NCBI RefSeq assembly: GCF_000208745.1
Contig: NC_030853.1
Location: forward strand, 1,829,815 to 1,893,814
Length of the DNA stretch: 64,000 nt
Reading direction: 5' to 3'
Source: Theobroma cacao
Lineage: Eukaryota > Streptophyta > Magnoliopsida > Malvales > Malvaceae
In this document: positions 60,784-64,000 of the stretch, piece after piece
How positions within the stretch are numbered: the first letter of the stretch is position 1
Layout of the letters: every line of letters begins with the position of its first letter
Translations under genes and position numbers: made by a program
Notes under the pieces: generated by a model
The model's database searches: none
What the model saw: the letters and a program-made list of their open reading frames with translations, nothing else
Told to the model about the DNA's origin: nothing

Positions 60784-63405
60784 GGTGGCGGTAGGGTTTT
60801 AAGGAGAGAAGGAGATGTTAGAGAAAGTTAAAGAAAGAGAGTCCTTTTTCACTTATTTTTTAGAGAGAGAAGAGAGATTTGGAAAATGCCACTGTTGAAT
60901 TAGAAAATTACCGATGGTACCATCGACAGATGTCAGGTTTAATTTGTTTGTTGGGTACAGGCAAAAATCAGGTGGTTCTGAAACATAGAAATGTTGTGTT
61001 GTCACCGTCTGATTTGTGGTTCGGAAGAGGAAATTTCACGTGTGAATTGTCTGGACTTTGGGAGCCCGTGAGACATGGAGTAGTTGAAGGTTTAGAGCAT
61101 GACACGTGGATCCCGACGCAGGAGTCAAAGCTCGGTGCTTTTTGGCGGGGATTATGATGCTTGCTTTTAATTCCGCCACGTAGACAGTCAGAATGGCCCA
61201 AATTCGGCAGCCCATTATGAACTAAGTAAGCCCAAAGGAAGTCGAGTGCCCAAACACAGTGGGCTTGCTCAATATGTTCCAGGAACTGGGCCACTTTAGC
61301 ACTTTTGATATCAGAAATTAGAAGTGAGTACTAGTTCATGTAAATTGAAATAATTGATTGAAATTAATTAAATTTAATTAGTTTGATTTAATTTTTTCAG
61401 TTTTAATATTATCTGATTAAGAGAGATAATTTGTTCAATTCTTTCAGTCGATTTTTAGTATTTAAAATTTAAAATTAAATTAATTAAAAAATAAATTATT
61501 AATAATGTATATTTTAAATATTATATATAGACATGCACGCATATATACGATTAAATTGAAAACATTTAAGTTTTATCATTATAATAATATTGAAACATTA
61601 AGCAAAGTTTTTGAAATATATTTCATATATATTATTAATATTATTAATAATTAGAATTGACTGAACTAATCTAATCGATCAAAATAAATCAATTATGGTT
61701 ATTTTCAATTTTAATATATAATTCAATAAATTTAGTTATTTTTAGTAATATTTTGATTAATTCGGTTTTTGAAATTTTAAAACCTAATCGACCTAACTTA
61801 CCGAATATATTCTCACCCCTGTCAAAAATATCTAAGAAAAGTTGGCCAACAATACTAATATGGCTCCTTGTGGTATCCCGATGAAAAGCAATTTAATGTT
61901 AATTCTAAAATTACTATAATTTAATTAATTAGTGAATTTTAATGGGTTAAATTTGGTAGTGGAAAACACTTAAAAGTAGGAATTATTTTAGAATTTAGAA
62001 TCTCCTTTTTTCCAAACTTTAACCATGGAACCTTTTGAAGCATATAGCAACAAGAATCCACAAACTAGTTTTCGAAGCATCTCTTGGATAAGCTGGCATT
62101 GATGCCTTTTGGACTATAAAGGATAGAGTAAAAGTTAGAAAGATTTATAATAATAATTACTTTTATTAATTAATTATCTTGTTACAACTCATGGAAAAAG
62201 GAACAATGGATTCTTCCTTAAAATATAGTTAAAGATGTTCCTGATTCTAAATGGGTTATAGCCAAAGATTGTTTAACCCAATCTGACCCTACCAATTACA
62301 AAAGTGATCTTTTTCCTTTATTCTAATGTCACATGAACAAACCCATTTCTCTCTAAGTTCAATCCATAATGCTAAACTTTGGCTAGTATTCTTATTCTTC
62401 AATGGATAACATGAGAATCAAGAATTCTATGAGGAAGTATACACATTACTTTATGTCAATACAAGGGTACCATTTACTTTATCAAAAATTCTTTTAGCAT
62501 TTTTGTATGCATTTAAAAACATGATTAATTAATAATGTTAAGATTCTAAACACGTACAAAATACATTTATTAGATGTGTTATAAGATAAGACATAATTAA
62601 TTAACAATTATTAAACAAGTGAATTAAATTTTATATGACATGATATGATTATGACACGAAAAATTCATTTGAACACTATTTACATTAATCTGTTTGTTTA
62701 AATGGGTATTCCAAACAAGTTAAACATGTCATGTTATATGAATTGATATAATAATATGATTAATTAAACAAGTTAAATGTGTTATATGTAAGTTAAGCGA
62801 GTTTAATTCTAATATCATGTTTTAAACGTGTCGACACGTTTAAAATACGAAATGCGATAATTTTAAATCCAAACTTACTTAACTCCTTATCGTTCTTGTG
62901 TCATTTTAACACATGATATTTAAAATTGTCAGATTATTGATGGAGATTGTGTTATTTTACTTTATATTCATGTTAATTTAGAATCAAAAGATTTACAAAA
63001 GGCTACTTTATATCTTTTGCTTTACCTTTATAATATTTTATTCCTTTAATCTGCTTTTTTCCCATTGAAGTATGATGCTGAACTATTGTTCTTCGGCTAT
63101 ACTTCAAATATATAAGGGACTAACCCCAACAGTTCTCACAAAGCTTTGCTCCTGAAGATGCAATAATGCTTGTTATTATATCTAATTTTTACCTTTTCTT
63201 GACCATAAATTTTCAGTACTAGCTCCATTATCCAACAGACTTTTGTCTGCAGATTTGAAGATTGAATCGAGAAGCTGAATTTTCTTTTGGGTGAGCACCT
63301 TAAACATCTTAACATTGTATTTTGGTATCCGTTACTATTTTTTTTTTCTTCTTTCTTCTGTTTTTATCAGAAAGGAATTCTGCCTGAGGAAAGAAAGGGA
63401 AAAAA
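60784..63405. other. Intergenic, adenylate kinase promoter to DUF247 leader
   Basis: The first 100 bases are the leader and promoter of the minus-strand adenylate kinase gene. Overlapping frames at 60879-61294 on both strands have no recognisable protein content. From 61.3 to 63.0 kb it is AT-rich. A TTTTTATCAG acceptor-like site at 63361-63370 suggests the DUF247 gene has a leader intron. Confidence 0.5.
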
Positions 63406-64000
63406 ATGAACAAGAACAGCACTATAAAGGCATTGGATGGAAGAGATCATGCTATTTCTATCAATTCTACCACTGAATCACTGGCATCTTCCCTGGAAAA
63501 ATTGATGGGAGAGGATAGTACTTTCATGCCATCTAGGTGTTGCATCTTCAAGACACCAAGCATACTTTACAGGCACAAAGAACAAGCATACATCCCCAAT
63601 GCATTTTCAATTGGGCCTTTTCACCATGGCAAACCAAACCTGACACACACGGAAAAGATCAAATTAAAGTATTTGCAAGGCCTTATCTCTCGATCGCATT
63701 CACAGGCAAGTTTGAGGCAGTGCTTTGATGTCATCCTGGAGGTCGAGGAAGAGGCTCGTGAGTGCTATGCAGGTACAATTGGCTTCAGCCCAGATGAATT
63801 TGTGAAAATTTTGGTGCTTGATGCTTGCTTTATTATTGAGCTGTTCCGTAAGGATGCTGGGTTGGCGGCCAAAGACGAGGATGACCCTGTATTCACCATG
63901 TCCTGTATGCTCCAATTTTTATATCATGACTTGATTTTGCTAGAAAACCAAATACCTTGGCTAGTGCTTGAGCGTGTATTTCGCTTGACTGCTAGTCCTA
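63406..64000 (+). CDS. DUF247 / UPF0481 family protein, 5' part
   Basis: Open for 198 codons to the window edge with no stop. It starts at an ATG in AAAAAATGAACAAG. Family hallmarks in order: CCIFKTPSIL, AYIPNAFSIGPFHHGKPNL (the conserved P-x-x-x-S-I-G-P-x-H-H/R-G block), EKIKLKYLQGL, FVKILVLDACFIIELF, and LILLENQIPWLVLERVF. DUF247 proteins are plant-specific, usually about 430-550 residues, with a C-terminal membrane segment that would lie beyond this window. Their molecular function is mostly unknown; some members in grasses act in self-incompatibility. The coding part is probably a single exon, as is usual in the family. Confidence 0.93.
   Translation, partial: MNKNSTIKALDGRDHAISINSTTESLASSLEKLMGEDSTFMPSRCCIFKTPSILYRHKEQAYIPNAFSIGPFHHGKPNLTHTEKIKLKYLQGLISRSHSQASLRQCFDVILEVEEEARECYAGTIGFSPDEFVKILVLDACFIIELFRKDAGLAAKDEDDPVFTMSCMLQFLYHDLILLENQIPWLVLERVFRLTASP

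Overview
The window is nuclear DNA of a flowering plant, most likely a rosid dicot. The genes have many short introns with GT-AG borders, the proteins are typical of land plants, and the non-coding DNA is AT-rich with retrotransposon and SINE insertions. I cannot name the species from the sequence alone.

Layout. 1-450 (+) is the 3' end of a cysteine-rich receptor-like kinase. 1454-3670 (-) encodes mitochondrial ribosomal protein L13. 4966-6167 (-) encodes a mitochondrial pyruvate carrier 1 protein. 7551-10210 is a repeat block containing a 2.2-kb minisatellite-like array. 11390-16830 (-) encodes a 754-residue ankyrin-repeat protein. 17-26 kb is gene-poor and AT-rich, with a SINE, a composite inverted-repeat element and one GC-richer island. 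26150-31891 (+) is protoporphyrinogen oxidase 2 in 18 exons. 32668-35351 (+) is 3-ketodihydrosphingosine reductase. 35931-41108 is a complete but decayed Ty1/copia retrotransposon on the minus strand. 45266-49768 (+) is an LRR receptor-like pseudokinase. 52940-58154 (+) is an NT-C2 (EEIG1/EHBP1 N-terminal) domain protein. 59144-60783 (-) is a mitochondrial adenylate-kinase-like protein with a degenerate P-loop. 63406-64000 (+) is the 5' part of a DUF247/UPF0481 gene.

The genes do not form a pathway. Several act in organelles: L13 and pyruvate import in mitochondria, haem/chlorophyll precursor oxidation, and the adenylate kinase homologue. One acts in sphingolipid synthesis at the ER. From memory, the order mixes homologues of two Arabidopsis neighbourhoods (At3g01790-01820 and At5g14210-14230), which suggests an ancestral block that later duplicated and lost genes differentially.

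The most interesting non-genic signals are three copies of an approximately 90-bp tRNA-like SINE, each with a 16-19 bp target-site duplication, and a large tandem array that seems to have grown from a module of a dispersed repeat also found at 19.7-20.2 kb. No new multi-gene system was found. Exon borders were set by hand from splice signals, reading frame and remembered family sequences.
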